Origin: Phallusia fumigata | Taxonomy: Eukaryota; Chordata; Ascidiacea; Phlebobranchia; Ascidiidae | Assembly (NCBI GenBank): GCA_008931825.1 | Contig: QXVZ01023923.1 | Coordinates: forward strand, 1-29,599 | Reading direction: 5' to 3' | DNA length: 29,599 nucleotides | Shown: positions 1 to 13,600 of the stretch, in pieces | Layout of the letters: every line of letters begins with the position of its first letter | How positions within the stretch are numbered: the first letter of the stretch is position 1 | The notes under the pieces: generated by a model | Databases searched by the model: none | Told to the model about the DNA's origin: nothing | The model's input: only the letters and a program-made list of their open reading frames with translations | Made by a program: the position numbers and the translations under genes

Positions 1-3000
1 TGTACAGTGTTGGGATTCTTTGCATCATTTCTCTGCTCCAATCACCATCATCTGCTCATAAATTGTCGCACGTCCCCTTGTGTATAAAGCTGACAGGACG
101 CACACAGGACGGGGCAGTACAAGGGCGATGATGTTTACCAACGGATAAAGCACGTTTACCGGCGCGCCTGACGTCACAGTGCATTCCATTTCGCGTCAGA
201 GTCATTTGTGATTTTCCGCCGTCAACAACAAAAACAGCGAAAACCTGCGGCTTTTGGCATCGTCTGACCTCAGAAAAACACACACTGATTACTTCACGCT
301 TATAAACAGCCTCCAAATCAGGTTTACTATTCTCAAAGCTGACGTAATAGTAAACAACCATATTACTGACGTACCACCCATGTCCCTTAACCGGAAGGCG
401 AAAATTAAAAGTTTCCCGTGTGTCGCGAGGAAGCCGACAGACCCCTGTTTTTAATTCAAGCCGGACGCCAAAGATCAGCGCAGGAATTTCGCCATCAGGG
501 GACGTCGCGCTTTCGGCATTTCCGTTCGGTAGCGTGTGATGGTTGCCAGCCGCGCCCGAAACGCCTCTGCAATTGAGGTATGGGCTGTGGTCAGATCGGC
601 CAGGTGATCCGAAAGGAACCGCGTTTGTCGTGCCATGTCCTGTCGTGGAACATGTTGATGTTGCCAACAGGTGTACGATAGTAGAGAGGGCACGTCTGTC
701 CGTTTCAACCCGACAGGTGACAAGATAAACGTGGATGACGGACACAGGATGACAGCACCGGTGTTGGTCTATTTATAGCTGCTATTAGCCCTTAAAAGTG
801 ATTATAATCGGCCAAAGTGCGACATTTTCGTAAAGATTTGCTTGATAATTGCCGCTGTGTAAATCGGCACGAATAGGTTCAACTGCGTGTGAGTCATCCC
901 TCCGTTTGCTGGGAAGTATATTTATCTCACCGCAAATAACATTTAAATACTGGCAGTTGTGGGGAGTCACGATTGGTTGTAAGTTGTTGGTTGCTGGCGC
1001 ACGACGATTAGCGCTTCTCAACAGCCGACGTCACTCGTTTGTCACGTGACCTAGCATACGGAAGCGCGCGCGATCCCCGCGGGATTGCAGTGACGCGAAG
1101 AGGCCTTTGTGCGACCCGGGGCCCTGTGGGAAATCTTGAAGTGTGCGAACAGCCGAGGTATGGATGGGCAGGAATGCTGGGTGCTCGATGGAGGCATGCT
1201 GCACAGATAGGACGGGCGCCCCTGAAGCAGACGCACTTATGTTGTGTTGGTGTCACCATGACGTCACCACACGGCTTAGTCCATCACACCGGGACGCTGT
1301 AATGCGTAATGAACAAATGGCAACGACGATGACCTACAGGTCGCTTTCGCTGTATGCATAAAGGTTAAGCCAGGAAGACAGCAATGTTGATTCCCTAACG
1401 TATAGAGTCACGAATTATTCAATTAAAGTTGGTTTGTTTTTTCTCCTCGGTTGACGAAACCGCCAAATGTACTTTATCACTAAATACACAGTTAAGATCA
1501 AACGTTTATTTTCACTTTTTAACGCTTAAATTAGCATCAAAAAGTTTGGTCTTCGGTTCAAATGCATGACACAAGGTTATTTTTGTCGAATCGTCTGTTG
1601 AAATCTACGACGACGATACAAGCAAGGCGGACTTCGTAAACATCGCCTGTCACCGCAAACAAACGGAACAGTCGAGAGCGAGAGCACGGTGCTTGGCCAA
1701 AACTTGAAGTGTTTTTTGCATCAACTCATTACGGCGCAGACCGAGGTGTGTCGTCTCGTGCGCACGAAGTAATTAGCGGCGACACGAAAACAAAAAGGCT
1801 CTTCATCGTGAAGTCAATCACTGCCAATGTCACTGAATTACAGGCCTACAACTTTACGACAGTGACGTGTTGCCGCAAACACGCTCGTCAGGACAGGACA
1901 GAATACTGTAATTGACCACATACCACTAGAGGTCCTGAAGTGGATGCCATTGACATATCGGGTAGTGACGTCAACGTTTTGAGTGCCCATGACATCACTT
2001 CCCCCTGGTGCAGCCCCCTGTTTGATTCGCGGATATCCACTCACCCATCCGTTGTGGGGCAATTACACGAATTAGTTCAAGTGCTTTTGTCCTAAATGCT
2101 TATGGTTGAAGCCCTCTGGTATACTGGTGGGTGGGTACAAGAAAGACCAACACCTTTGGATGAAACGCGTTTGTTTTTTCGTGAAAACATGAAAGCCTTA
2201 TGAAAATCCAAGACAGGTAAAGTCCTAAAAAATGAATTGCTTCGCAGCAAGACGTATACAAATCCAGAAAAGGTATTCCTTGCGTCTTTTTATCGACCCA
2301 ACATCATATTTTCCCGATAATATATCGCGGTTCTGTGGCACAATATGCGTATGCAGCGCAATTAACAAACACAGCTGCATGTTTCGATTTTAATATCACA
2401 GAGTGTACGGATTTGAGTGGTCTTAATTGGAATTATGACGGAGGGAGTTGCCCGGCAATGGCCAGCTCATAACAATAGCAGCCCGTAATCCTCCCAAAGG
2501 CGTTGTAAGCATTGCGATGAATCGCGACTGGCCATATGACAAGCGCGACAACCAACAACTCTAGTCTCTCTTGCGAACGTATTGTCTAATCTCTAGCATC
2601 TTGCAACATCCACATATGGCGCGAAATCGTATCTGTAGGTTTTATGATGTGTAATCGCGTGCGTTATGAATATGTGTTCATCGACAGGTGCTAGGCCAGA
2701 CGCTCGGATAAACACGTAAATAAACTAGCGGTGGGTTTCCCCGCCGTATACAGAGGTACGTCTTAATCCGTTTAGCCGATATTGCTTCTGATGAACTTTG
2801 GAAGCGGTTTTTTTTCCGCGGTGTTGTGCGGTGGCAGGTTTAACATTCACGTGTTTGTTTTTGTGTTTATTGCCTACACGCCGCGACTCATTGTGGCCGT
2901 CTAGAATAAGGCATGATTCAACTGTGTTTAACTGCGGAAAAATAAACTTTGTCAACTTTTTTTATGTATAACTTTAAACACTCCATAAATAAGCGGCGCT

Positions 3001-5320
3001 GTTGAATAAGCGCCATAACCATTCAAAAAGCTTAACGACCTCTGATCCATTATTGTCACGTCACCGGGTCTGATTAAAAAACAACTTTAATAGGAATGTT
3101 TCCCAGGTTAGCGAGTCGCGGCGAGCGCAAACAAATCCCTAACGAGTTAAAGTTATGGTCGTTTACGATTATGTAATGGTTGTTCGCCGGTGAACCAATC
3201 CGGGCATGGCACGCACATCCAGGTAAAATGACAACTTATCCAATGTTAATTTGCCTGCGCCTCGTCGCTTCGTCGACTAACGAGCGAAAAATCAATGAAG
3301 GAATGTCTTTGAGCTTCGGTGTTTGGCGCTCGACAACGCGGAGAAAAATCTCCAGGGACGCTAGGCGTTAATTAAACGTAATTTCATCCATTTTCTCGCC
3401 AGTTTATGCGTGTGTCCAGTGCCAATGACTGTGAGTAATCATTCAATTCTCCTGAATAGTTCAGTCGTCAAGGGTCGTAAGGTCCATTGCCCCCCCGGAA
3501 GAAAGAACGAACAACGGCGGCCGAGGCGGCACTGATTCATCCGTACAGAAGTCAATTACCGACATGCAGTATTGGGACGATTTAATTACTGTACAGGCCC
3601 CGTCAATGACTTGTTTGTCACGGCCGGATGCTGGCTTTGATTTGCCGCCCTGTTGTTTTGACTGCTTGAGCGCTGACCACAAATGCTCGCGTGCTGAAGG
3701 GTCATTACGGATCGCGTCGGGGCAATAATTGTTTCAAGATCGTGACTGCTTCGGCGGTAATTTGTGTATAATGCGGACAACGACCGTCGACGGGATTCGA
3801 GTGATTTTGTAGCTGGGAATCGGCGCAATTCGTTGCCCTGAAATATGTTTATTACGTAACGTTTTCACTTTAGCGACTGCTGGGTGGCCGCAGTTCGAAG
3901 AATGTTGCCACAAATGAAGCGCCGGTTGCGCCGCTTTCTCTCCAACGTCAGCTTGAAATAAACCACAGGCACTGAAGGGTCGATGCCGCAATTGTGTTCG
4001 GGATGCCGAAGTGCCCAACCTGGAGGCCGTCCCCCCAAAGCAAACACGGAAAACCGCCTTGCCTTATCTATTTCTAAATATAAAGACGCGACACGAATGC
4101 GCGACAAAAACATCAAAGGCGTATTTATTTGCGAACAAGGCCAGTGCATGATAAAAATTGGCGGCAGGTATCGACCCCGTGCCTTCCTATACACATATAA
4201 AGGTCAGCGGAAACGGAACCAACACTCGTGCGCCATTGTTTATACGCCTCCTGCTCATCATCATCGTTTCCCAATTCAGACTTCCTCCTGTCGCCTAACG
4301 GCGAGAAACTACTTCCAGGCAAACTACGATTGATGGTCGTTTAGTCTATAGTTTACACTTTTAAACCTGTCATGATGTAATCTTACCCGATTCGTGCAAC
4401 TTCACTTGGGCATTGCAGAATGTCAAACTTGTTGTTCGGGACCGGGAAGGGCGCCTTTACTTGGCGTTAAAACCAAGGGCGCAGGTTAAGGTCCTTTGCG
4501 CAGAGGCATTACCGTATCTCGTCCCGCTATCAGCCAAGCGCGCGTCAGCAGAGTCGTTTTAGTCGAAAGTCGAACAGCCGCAAAGGCAACGTTTTGCGTA
4601 GATATGAATCCCTAATGGCTGAAGTGATTTGTGCGAAATGCGTATGATGCCCAGATCTTCCGATCTCTCTAATGTCGGATACAATGTTTATGCGAATTTT
4701 TGGGATTGCTGGAACCGCAAAACTGCTGGGCGCTCTTGAGGAGATTAATGACCTAAGTCCGATCAAGTAATTGCAGTTTTGTCATCATTATTCCTTCCTG
4801 TTTGACGGTTTTCCAAGTGTTTATTATTTTAGTGTAATACGCCTTACTTAGGGCTTACGTAATCCGGCTGGTCGTTCTTGTACATATACAGCAAAAGTGA
4901 TATTGACTAACTTTTATGAAAACGTGCGGAATATAAGTTGCGGAGAAATGACTACATAGATAGTATGAAAAGGGGGCATACTAATTGTAGATAAATCCGC
5001 TCGGCTGGTGTTTTATGCGCAAGTTACCTCAGAAAATATATTTTTAACAAAAGTTGTAAACAAATCCGTGTTTAGTGTCTCATCGTATTGAGTATGGAAA
5101 TATTAATTGGATCCTAGTCATTTCCTGGACTTCAAATTTGGCCTCTAGCGAAATTGTAGGTCACACAACCCACGTCAGAAATCTTCAACACTTTGCATGT
5201 CGGTCAAGTTTGCCAAGTCACTGTTTACCCTTTCGTCCGCACGCCAGGTCAGGATGTAACTTGGGATGAGCCATTTCAATAGGGATCAACTTTCCCGGGA
5301 ACGTCAATTACGCACGCACG

Positions 5321-5345
5321 CCCTGTACAGCCCTGTACAGCCCTG
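5321..5345. repeat. Tandem 10-bp repeat, 2.5 copies
   Basis: The unit CCCTGTACAG occurs twice in full at 5321-5340 and then as CCCTG. Each full unit contains the palindrome CTGTACAG. It is short and probably simple-sequence slippage. Confidence 0.85.
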
Positions 5346-8208
5346 AAGACACCGCTTGGTCGCATGTGGCCCCGCGGTCGCATCGCATGACAGCCGGCAT
5401 TTGAAACCCGCACCGCTTGTTTATCTATCTGCGATAAACTGTCCCCGCTCCGTGCACTCTCACGCGATACCGAACCGATGAAACATAAACAACTTAGGGC
5501 TCGAGTAAGGTCGGGATTTCTCACCCACACGTTGTTTTGCCACAAAGCTGCCGGTCTCAATGATTTGTCACGCTACACAGTATTTGCGACGTTTTCTTCC
5601 GCGGTTTGACAACACTCTGACGTCACTAGGGGGGCTTAGATGCATCGCCTCATTACAGCGAGACGCGCGACCGCACGCGAGGGGTTAATTTGCAATTGGA
5701 GAAACGCTTTGACGGCCAGGTGTGTCAAAACCACAACACTAAATCAAAATGATTTGCTTTGCATAATCGAGGAATTATTTGGCAAAACGGAAATCTTTCG
5801 TCTTATTAATCAGGATGCTTGCGTTTGTTTTCAACAAAAAACTCCACGCAAACTCAAATGACATTCTCTTGGACCTGCCGGATTAAGCAACGCGGATGTT
5901 AGCCTACGCATTTGCATTGAAAGCGGACCTGCCTTAAGCCCTGGTGAGCGGGTAAAGTGGCAACTGTCGAAGCCTGTGAGCCAAGCTTGTTTACCGCCTC
6001 TATGCCAGCCCGCTGTTGTGAGGAGATGACGCATCGCAGCGCAAAATAGGAAGAGGGAAATGTTGACAGCAATTCTTTGGTGAGAATCAATCACAAAGCG
6101 ACACAAAAACACGCGGGGTCGCCACAGACTGCGAGAAAAAAGTGAAAACCCGACATAGGACAAACGCAACAAACCGCGGGTCCTTTCTCAATGCGCGATG
6201 GATGTTAGTGGGGCTTTGCGAGGATCGTTTGTTTACGCTACGGAACGCAAATCTGCGCTTATCCAACATCAAATCAGGCCTGGCCTGTGCTCGTCGCACG
6301 CAACCTGGCGAGATAAAATAATAAGCAAGTCCTTCAGCGCTGACGGACGATGATCCGTCGTCTGTTAGAAAGCAATTCTGCTGGTGTTCTGTGTTCGGCA
6401 AAAGCGGCTCCCTAATGGCCCCGACGTAATGTCATGATAGGGATCACCATACGTCACTCCAGCAGACAGAAGAAGAATTTATGACTGGATTGTGTGTACT
6501 GTCTTGTTTACTTCAAATTTTGGAGGCCATTTCTTGATTAGCTCATGCCTTTCTGTGCGGTGTAATAACATTTTGCGAACTTCCTTTTAAAGACAAGGTG
6601 TAACCCATACAGGAACGATGTACGCATTTGCGAGTGTAGACAACAAATCCAATGATAACTCCCCTAATCCTGATCGTTTATCATACTTGGAACCCTCTAA
6701 CAATTACCTAAGCAGCGCACGGGAGCCCAGGGCATTGCACACATGTGGCGGGCTTTCAACCTTGCGGTTTTTTCCTCTATCGTCAAATTAAACTTTCAAT
6801 GTCAAGAGATAAAATTCCGACCGCGCTGTAAACGTGATCTGATGCAATCACGGACGTGGTTGGATATTCGAGAGGCCAATGAGTAAATTCAGAGCGTGAC
6901 AAGCAGAAGAGTAGCCGTTGAGAGGGCCCACGGGTTCAATATGATTAAGCGCCGCATTTGGTTGCAAACGGTCGCTTGCGGCCCACCCTTGTCATTTCCA
7001 TTCAATTATTGGCGCAGAAATAGTTATTCTGGTGCCCACAGGAATTGTTTTTGTTTGTGTGAAGTGTACAGTTGGTTGCTGGTGGTTTCATAACAGCTCG
7101 ATAGAAATATTCAATGAACACAAAGAAGGGCTTGTATACATCACAATACAAATACAAATACATCACAAATAAATCCAGGGGTGGATTTAAAGGAAGCCTG
7201 CAGGGTATGGTGACTTTAACAGGGTTTATTGAGATTTAACAGAACGCTTACTACAGCCACCCACTACTTTCCAACACAACTTACAAAAGATAGTTTGGAT
7301 CTTGCTATATTTAACCTCTACCAAATAGTTCCGTGTTAACTTTATCTTGAATTGTTCAGCCTTTCTAAACGTTCAATGAACCCAAAACAGCAGCACAGTC
7401 CGTTTTTAACACACGAAGGCAAGAAAATCGTAATGAGAAGCAATTGCGAAACTTTTTTTCTCTTAGAAAAACCTGTTTTGATAAAGGAACGATGACTTTA
7501 TTAACAGAGCTGCGAGATTGCGCGAAGGGGGAAACCGTAATTGCTCGACCTTCCGAAGGCGAACAATCGCTTCGTCTGTGCCACGGCGGCCTCCGAGAAC
7601 CTGCCTTAGGGCGCAGTTTATTATTGTCTGTCAGCTTCGTCCTAAGCCGACCTTGCGTTCTTGTCACGCAAGACTCAGGATCCGAAGACGGTAATTCGGG
7701 TCAAGCTGTGGCGCCCCGCCCGCCTCGCTGTCATTGGCCAACCCACTTCTCTCTTCCACGCAAATGTATGACATAAGCTTTCGCTGTAGCGAGTTTCCGC
7801 GATGTCTGTTTACCGATACTGCGTTGGAGGTGCACATGGCCCCCCATGAGCAATGTTTCGTTTGACCTGGTTCAGGAATTAAAATGACCTGCCTTAAAGG
7901 AGAAAAAGGTGCTTTTGTTTCGTTAATGGTTTTGCTTTAGAGATTATATTGGTTTAATGGCAACAATAAAAATTCAAAACCATGTGGTTTTATGTATTTG
8001 TTGGCAGCGGGAGAGGCCATCAAAAAACAAATCCTGGTGCAGGTTTCACTTGAAAGCTCGACTGTCATGTTTAACTTTTTATTCTCTTTAGTGAAGAAAC
8101 ACTTTCACAAGGAAGTAGTTACATCGCCGTCTCGCAACTGCAACAGCACTAAGCTGCTGCCTCGTGCCAAGCGTTCACATCAGCAACAAATTAACAAGAC
8201 AACGACTT

Positions 8209-8326
8209 GCCTGTTAACAGGCCGCTTATGGCATGTCGACGCGCCTCGAAGTTCAACGAAAAAATTTCGGCAATTTTTATGCTCCTTCTCTCTTTGGGAC
8301 CATCAACAAGGCGCCTGTCAACAGGT
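8209..8326. repeat. Pair of near-identical 14-bp palindromes, 104 bp apart
   Basis: GCCTGTTAACAGGC at 8209-8222 is a perfect palindrome. GCCTGTCAACAGGT at 8313-8326 is the same sequence with two changes. The flanks are not alike, so this is not simply the edge of a larger duplication. Confidence 0.7.
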
Positions 8327-9678
8327 AATGCGCTGCTGAGTGGAGTCAAGCCGCAGAGAAGAGACAGCCCGGGTTTCTTGGCAAAACTGTTGATAAACAC
8401 TTTGTCTTAAATTAGCAATGCTGTCGACAGATCGCTTCCGGCAAGGGCAAGAAGTGCCGGACTTGCTCTAGCCGCCTGAGGCAGAGTAACCTATCTCTGC
8501 TGCGTCCATTTTATTACTGTTTGTTTTCTGTAAATTTATTCCCCAAGCCACAACTGTTTTGGTACTTTTCAAAACCAAAAAGTCTAGAAATGGAAGTCTT
8601 GGGGAAATGACATTTGGTTTTTGTCGTTTGGGCAAACTAATTTTTTTTAAGGAACAGAACAACAGCTGGGCAAATCAGAAAGGGAATTTTAAATTAATGC
8701 AACAGAGAAACTCTTACAGAAGCTAGGTTATAATTCTCATGTCGCTAGAGCTCGTTTCCAACTGTGGTTTAAATTGGCAAAAATGAATTACTCAATCGCC
8801 GTAAACAACAAAACTGGGTGGGAGGCTGTCAAGTTTAATGTCATGCGCTTTGCCCGCTCCAACGAACTCGCGGCCAAATTTGCCGTCACGGCTTGTCACC
8901 TGATTTGCACGACCTATTTTTCTGACGTCATCACTTTTGATTGACAGGGTGTTTTGTAAGGAGACCAGGGGCAGGTGGGGACGCTCGTTTACTTTCGTGC
9001 TTTTCAGAACGAAATGTTGTTTCCGTTGATTTCGAAAGCATGAGATACGGGTTAGCCGAGGTGTGGCCACTTTCCCCTAACCTACGTACATCCATTTCCG
9101 CCAACCTTTGACAAATGAAAAACAACTGGAAATTTAACTGTGACAAAGTCCTCCTGTGTCAACATCACCAAACATGTTACTCAAAACTTTCAGGTTAAAT
9201 TTCGTTTGTATAGCAGAACTAAAAGGTCATTAGATGACGTTTGTTGCAAAGTAACGATTAGGTTGAGGTCATTTCTTGTCTCTCTCACCAACGGTGGCAA
9301 AGCTATTGGCGAAAACAGGATGCAATGACAATGAATGACACACTGAAATAACAAACTGCCTGCTTCACTGCGCCGAAAGAATCCAGAGACGCTTTGTTAT
9401 GCACGTTGGCCTATTCTTACATTGGCTTCGCTTGTTATGAGAACTGCCAAAACTGCAATACCCACGCTTTTAAAACTGAAATTTTAAACGTTTTCTGGAT
9501 ATATTTTGCCTATTGTAAAGTCCCTCCCAATGTACACGCCCTCGAGGTCAACCCATTTATATGCTGATCTCAAAATTTCCTTACAAATCTCCGCTTGTTT
9601 AACCAAGCTATCTGTTGAGGATATGCCAGTCAACAACTTTCACAGAATTCAACACAGTAGCAGATTTCGTAGTAATAA

Positions 9679-9684
9679 TTTATT
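9679..9684 (-). promoter_or_regulatory. Candidate polyadenylation signal of DUSP (AATAAA)
   Basis: On the minus strand this reads AATAAA. It is the first canonical hexamer I find downstream of the DUSP stop codon and would give a 3' UTR of about 550 nt. A TGTGTTG stretch about 20-35 nt further on could be the GU-rich element. Two ATTTA pentamers (10059-10063 and 9714-9718, minus strand) lie in the predicted UTR and could act in mRNA turnover, as AU-rich elements do in many feedback-inhibitor mRNAs. Position and use are inferred. Confidence 0.5.
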
Positions 9685-10232
9685 CGTTCAAATTGCAAGT
9701 GGCGGCGGACAGATAAATGCATTGCGGGGTAGTAGAATCGTCGATCAGCGTTAGAGCTGCGGTGACTGTACAGCGCGCACTGACATTCAACATGGCACAG
9801 TAAACAAAGCACATGAACATATGAGCCCAGGGCCCAGGAGTTTTTTTCTTCGTCCGGAATGCGCGAAGGCAAACCGGGTTGTGTATTAGATCAACGTCAA
9901 CTACTTGCAGCTCGTCTAGACGCGACACAAGACTACGAAATGGACATTTTTGCGCGTTTCAAATGCTTTTAAAACGGGTCGCGGCGCATAAAGGTACAGG
10001 GACGACGTGGAATAAAACCAATCGGTCGTGGAAGCTACATATACGCGTTGCGGGGAACTAAATTTGCGCTGAGTTCAGCTCAGTTCAAGGCACATACGCG
10101 CCGGCACCTTCCAGGACTTTGACACAGAGATCGCTACCTGCGCGACCCCTGGTCGTTTTCCCATCCTGGACGTACTTTGGCGACGTCGTTGTCACAATGC
10201 AGAGTAGAAGCCTGCTTTCGCGATTGTGGACT

Positions 10233-10621
10233 TCACGCAAGCGGTGTTGGAAGGATGAAAGCTGTGCGCTGCTCCATCCCCTTGTTGCCTTTGGTGCGTA
10301 CAGGCAGCGTAAGCGTGGGGGTTGGCGGAGGTGGAGATGTGAAAAAGAGGGTAGGTTGGGAGTTTGGGCTTGACGGGGAGACAGGTCCGTCCTGTGGCGA
10401 AGCAGACTCGCCGAGACCGAGGGTCTTCTCAAAGTCCAGGAGTTGGCCCATGAAGTTGAAGTTGGGGGAGACGTTGCTTTTTCTTTGCTTGACAAAGTCG
10501 TAGGCGTCATTCAGGGTCCAGCTTCTCTTTTGCATGAGATAGGCGACAGTGACGGTGACAGAGCGACTGATGCCGGCAAGGCAGTGGACCAGCACACCAC
10601 AGTTTTTGGATCGAGCCTCGT
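10233..10621 (-). CDS. DUSP6: DUSP coding exon 3 (catalytic loop and C-terminal tail)
   Basis: The acceptor is TTACAG|AC at 10622/10621. It encodes Asp376 to Ala504, then TGA at 10235-10233. It contains [20 protein letters not shown] with the P-loop, then [18 protein letters not shown], both hallmarks of the DUSP6/7/9 group. The tail from 446 is Pro/Ser-rich and differs from vertebrates except for LFFTSP. Longer open frames on the opposite strand and in another minus-strand frame are shadows of the GC-rich tail codons. Confidence 0.95.
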
Positions 10622-13600
10622 CTGTAATAGAAAGATAACAACGGTCAATTACTATTGTAGTAAAGGGCGTATAATAAAAAGCATAGCGTGTGTGGATGCC
10701 TGATTCGGCAGCTTAGCTATCTTATGAAAACAAATCAGCCAGCGCCGTTTCCTCTGCGCCAATGGGGAAATGGAGTTATGATGACCCTTATCGCGCGTTT
10801 CTCGTTCGATTTCGCAAACAGCCAGAGGGGGGTGGAAAACAGCATTCACGCGTCTGGCACGCTATCTTTGTCGGCTCAAATAAACACACAAACTCCCTAC
10901 CGGCCCAGGTACCCGTGTGCGACGTGCGTTTATCTCCGGATTACTGTCGAAGACACGCCCCTAATCATCGCCTTTAAACGATACATGCGTGCCACGCTCG
11001 ACAAAAACCCTCGCGGTTTCGATTCGATCTTATCGCCCAATTACCACCTGACCTTTGCTACTTCGCGTGAACACACTTAGCTCATGTTTTCTGGAGTAAT
11101 TTCACGCCCGTCTTCATTTTCGCGAAGGTCGATCGGTAATATCTTGGCACGATATTAGCGGTATGGTGTTTCCCGTCCTGCGCCGATTACACTGCAGGGG
11201 TCGGAAATTGGCATTTCGTTCTCACGCAAGGGCTCGCAATTTCACGCCTGTGCCCCGCAGGTTTCTCTTCACCCGCCCTGACTACGGCAGATGCAAAAAT
11301 ACTCCACCGACGTCGAAAGCGTCTAAACATAAGCCAGGCTGTCCTGAGTTCAGGTCATTGGCTGCCGATTGCTTCCCTATGGAGTTCGGAACTGCAAGCG
11401 GCTTATCGCTTTCGCGCGGGCGCCTGGTGCCTTTGTGGCGCTTCTGAAGGGAACAATAGCCGCAATGAAATTGCAGCGGGTCGACACAGTTTTAGGAACA
11501 GGCGACCGGAGGCAGGACGCAGCGATAACCGTGGGAAAGGGTTGAACGCGGCCCGAATTGGAATTTGAACCTGACGCCGGATTGATTTCTATTGGGAAGG
11601 CGTAAGCTTGTCGAAGGCTGGTCATGCATCGTAGCACTCAGGCCGCCAAGCGCCCAAAAGAACGGGACTTTAATTTTCGAAGCGAGTAGTCACCAAACAC
11701 AGGGGCCGGTGCTGATTCGTCGCGACACGACGATAAAGCGAATTGCGGGTTTCGCAGCGGAATACAATGGCCGACTGCCGCGCGTTTTGTTGTCAGTACA
11801 AACTGGCTTGTGTGCGTTCGCTGCACACAAGTCCATTCATGGCACTATTTTTAAACGCCTCGGAGTATTTTTGTACTCCCGACTCCCACGACTCTGACAC
11901 GCGATTTAGGATCCAGGAATTCGAAATGGAACTCGGCGCCGGGAGACTCTTATTTTAACGCATTGCTTTTCACCACACGGTCCCATTAGACTTGCGCGAA
12001 TTCTCGCGAGACATCCTTCGCAATTTATTCACGAGGCAAAGGCGTGATACTCTCGGCGATGATGACGTCAAGGCTTCGCGCCCAGAAACAACAACATTCT
12101 TCGCGCGTCGCTCAAGACCAGTCAACATCCGGTACACTGGTAAGCCGCTGCTGGTTTTACTCAAGGTCGTTTTCTAGTTCCCGCTGTTTCCTTGGTCGGA
12201 TTTAAACGATTTACGGCGTTCAATCGAGGCCACGGAGTTTTCTAGAATGCGGATTTGTTGCTTTGCTTGCGTCAGCGCCGTTAATCGGCTTGCGGCAACT
12301 GGGCCGACAGCACAAAATGGGCGCATGTGGAATGAGAAAACGGGCAATGATAATCACACGCAATTTCCATCGCAGTGGGCGTGCTGCTCCCAACCGCACC
12401 GTCGGTCTATATTTATCGAAATATTTCGCCCAACTCATCCAGGTAATATGTGCTTAGGCAGTAAGCCGGACGCTTTAATTGCTAGCGCTGAGAAACGAAT
12501 CTCAAGTGGTGTCAGGCACGGACTGGTACCGAGCGAATCATAGTGGTTTTGGCGGCGGCTTAAGTCGCTTGTTGTTGCGGGCTTTTCCTAAACACACACG
12601 CCATGTGGTTGGTCACCATAAAGTTTCGTGCGGAAATCACCTGATAATCGTTGTAAGCTTGGCGGTCCCGATTTCAAAACCAAACCGTTGATTTTTTGTT
12701 TTGTACACTCATCGCTAGGGCGAAAGTTGTCGGCTTTGTTAATTCGATTACCTAATCCGGTCCCTTTCTCACGGGCGCTGAGGTGGACAAAACCTGTTTT
12801 ACTGGGCCATTATGTCATTTAGCGTCATGGCCGGAAAAGGTGGAAGACGGCCATTCAGCGTCTCGGTCCACGTCTTTTGTGTGGCCGTGCGCGTCTATTG
12901 TGCGACCGCTGAAATGAATTGGGGAGTGTTGCGCCGCGCAGGGGCAGGTGTTACTCGAGTTTGCTTCGCAGAAAAACCGTCTGGAGGCTCACAACCCACG
13001 CATTTTGTACACAAATACGAGGCTGTTTACTTGAATCTGTTCCCTCTAATCTTTGGTACACAAGGATCTCGCGCGCCCGCGGCGTTTTTGCAGAAATCGC
13101 TATTGTCTGGCACTCTTGTGTGATCGTCAAAGGGCGAACGACCGCACATGTCGCACTAAAGTATAATAAACCGCCAACGATTTGCCGCTGGCGTTAGAAC
13201 GTACAGGAAACGACGATGGCTGTTGTTTTCATTCTCCTAATAGCGCGCATGGCGGATTTCCGCTCATGTGCTTATATATAGTTCTATATTCACAAATATA
13301 GAATGAATTTCTTTGGATTTAGATGCTTACCGATAAATTGTATGGCTTCGGGGAAGAACTGCGAAAGGTTCTGACTCCAGTGGTCGGTGATTGGAATTTG
13401 CTTGTACTTGTACTGCTTGTCGCCCTCGAAAACGTTTGGGAGGTTGGGGGTGACGTTTAGGATGTAGGTGATGTTGTACCGTGCCAGGATCTCGGCGTTG
13501 GAGGCGTCCTTGGCGCAACCAAGGAAGAGTCCGGGGAGGATTTCGGCCGGAACTGTAGCTCCGCCGTAGAGGGCGTGTCCCGGTGATGGGGAGGGGCAGA

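Larger units (their letters stand above)
1..9678. other. Gene-free stretch downstream of DUSP, CpG-rich, possible regulatory DNA
   Basis: I see no gene, transposon protein, tRNA or rRNA here. Open frames on both strands are short or begin with non-ATG codons and carry no recognisable domain. The DNA is high-complexity and not depleted in CpG. It contains five perfect TGACGTCA palindromes (169, 1259, 1966, 5618, 8923), eleven TGTTTAC/GTAAACA cores, a 14-bp palindrome at 8209-8222 with a near copy at 8313-8326, and a 10-bp unit repeated 2.5 times at 5321-5345. A regulatory role is inference. Confidence 0.5.

Noticed and set aside
56-745. Longest unassigned open frame, 229 codons on the minus strand
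   Set aside because: It begins with GTG rather than ATG, its first ATG is more than 100 codons in, it has no recognisable domain, and two other frames are open over parts of it. A TATAAAT lies just upstream (771-777), but that alone does not make a gene.
3865-4333. Overlapping open frames of about 110 codons on both strands
   Set aside because: No domain or family resemblance and a mutual shadow pattern; expected in CpG-rich, stop-poor DNA.
10085-10510. 141-codon minus-strand frame overlapping DUSP exon 3
   Set aside because: It is the +1 shadow of the catalytic exon. The true frame carries HCLAGISRS and splices cleanly to exon 2.
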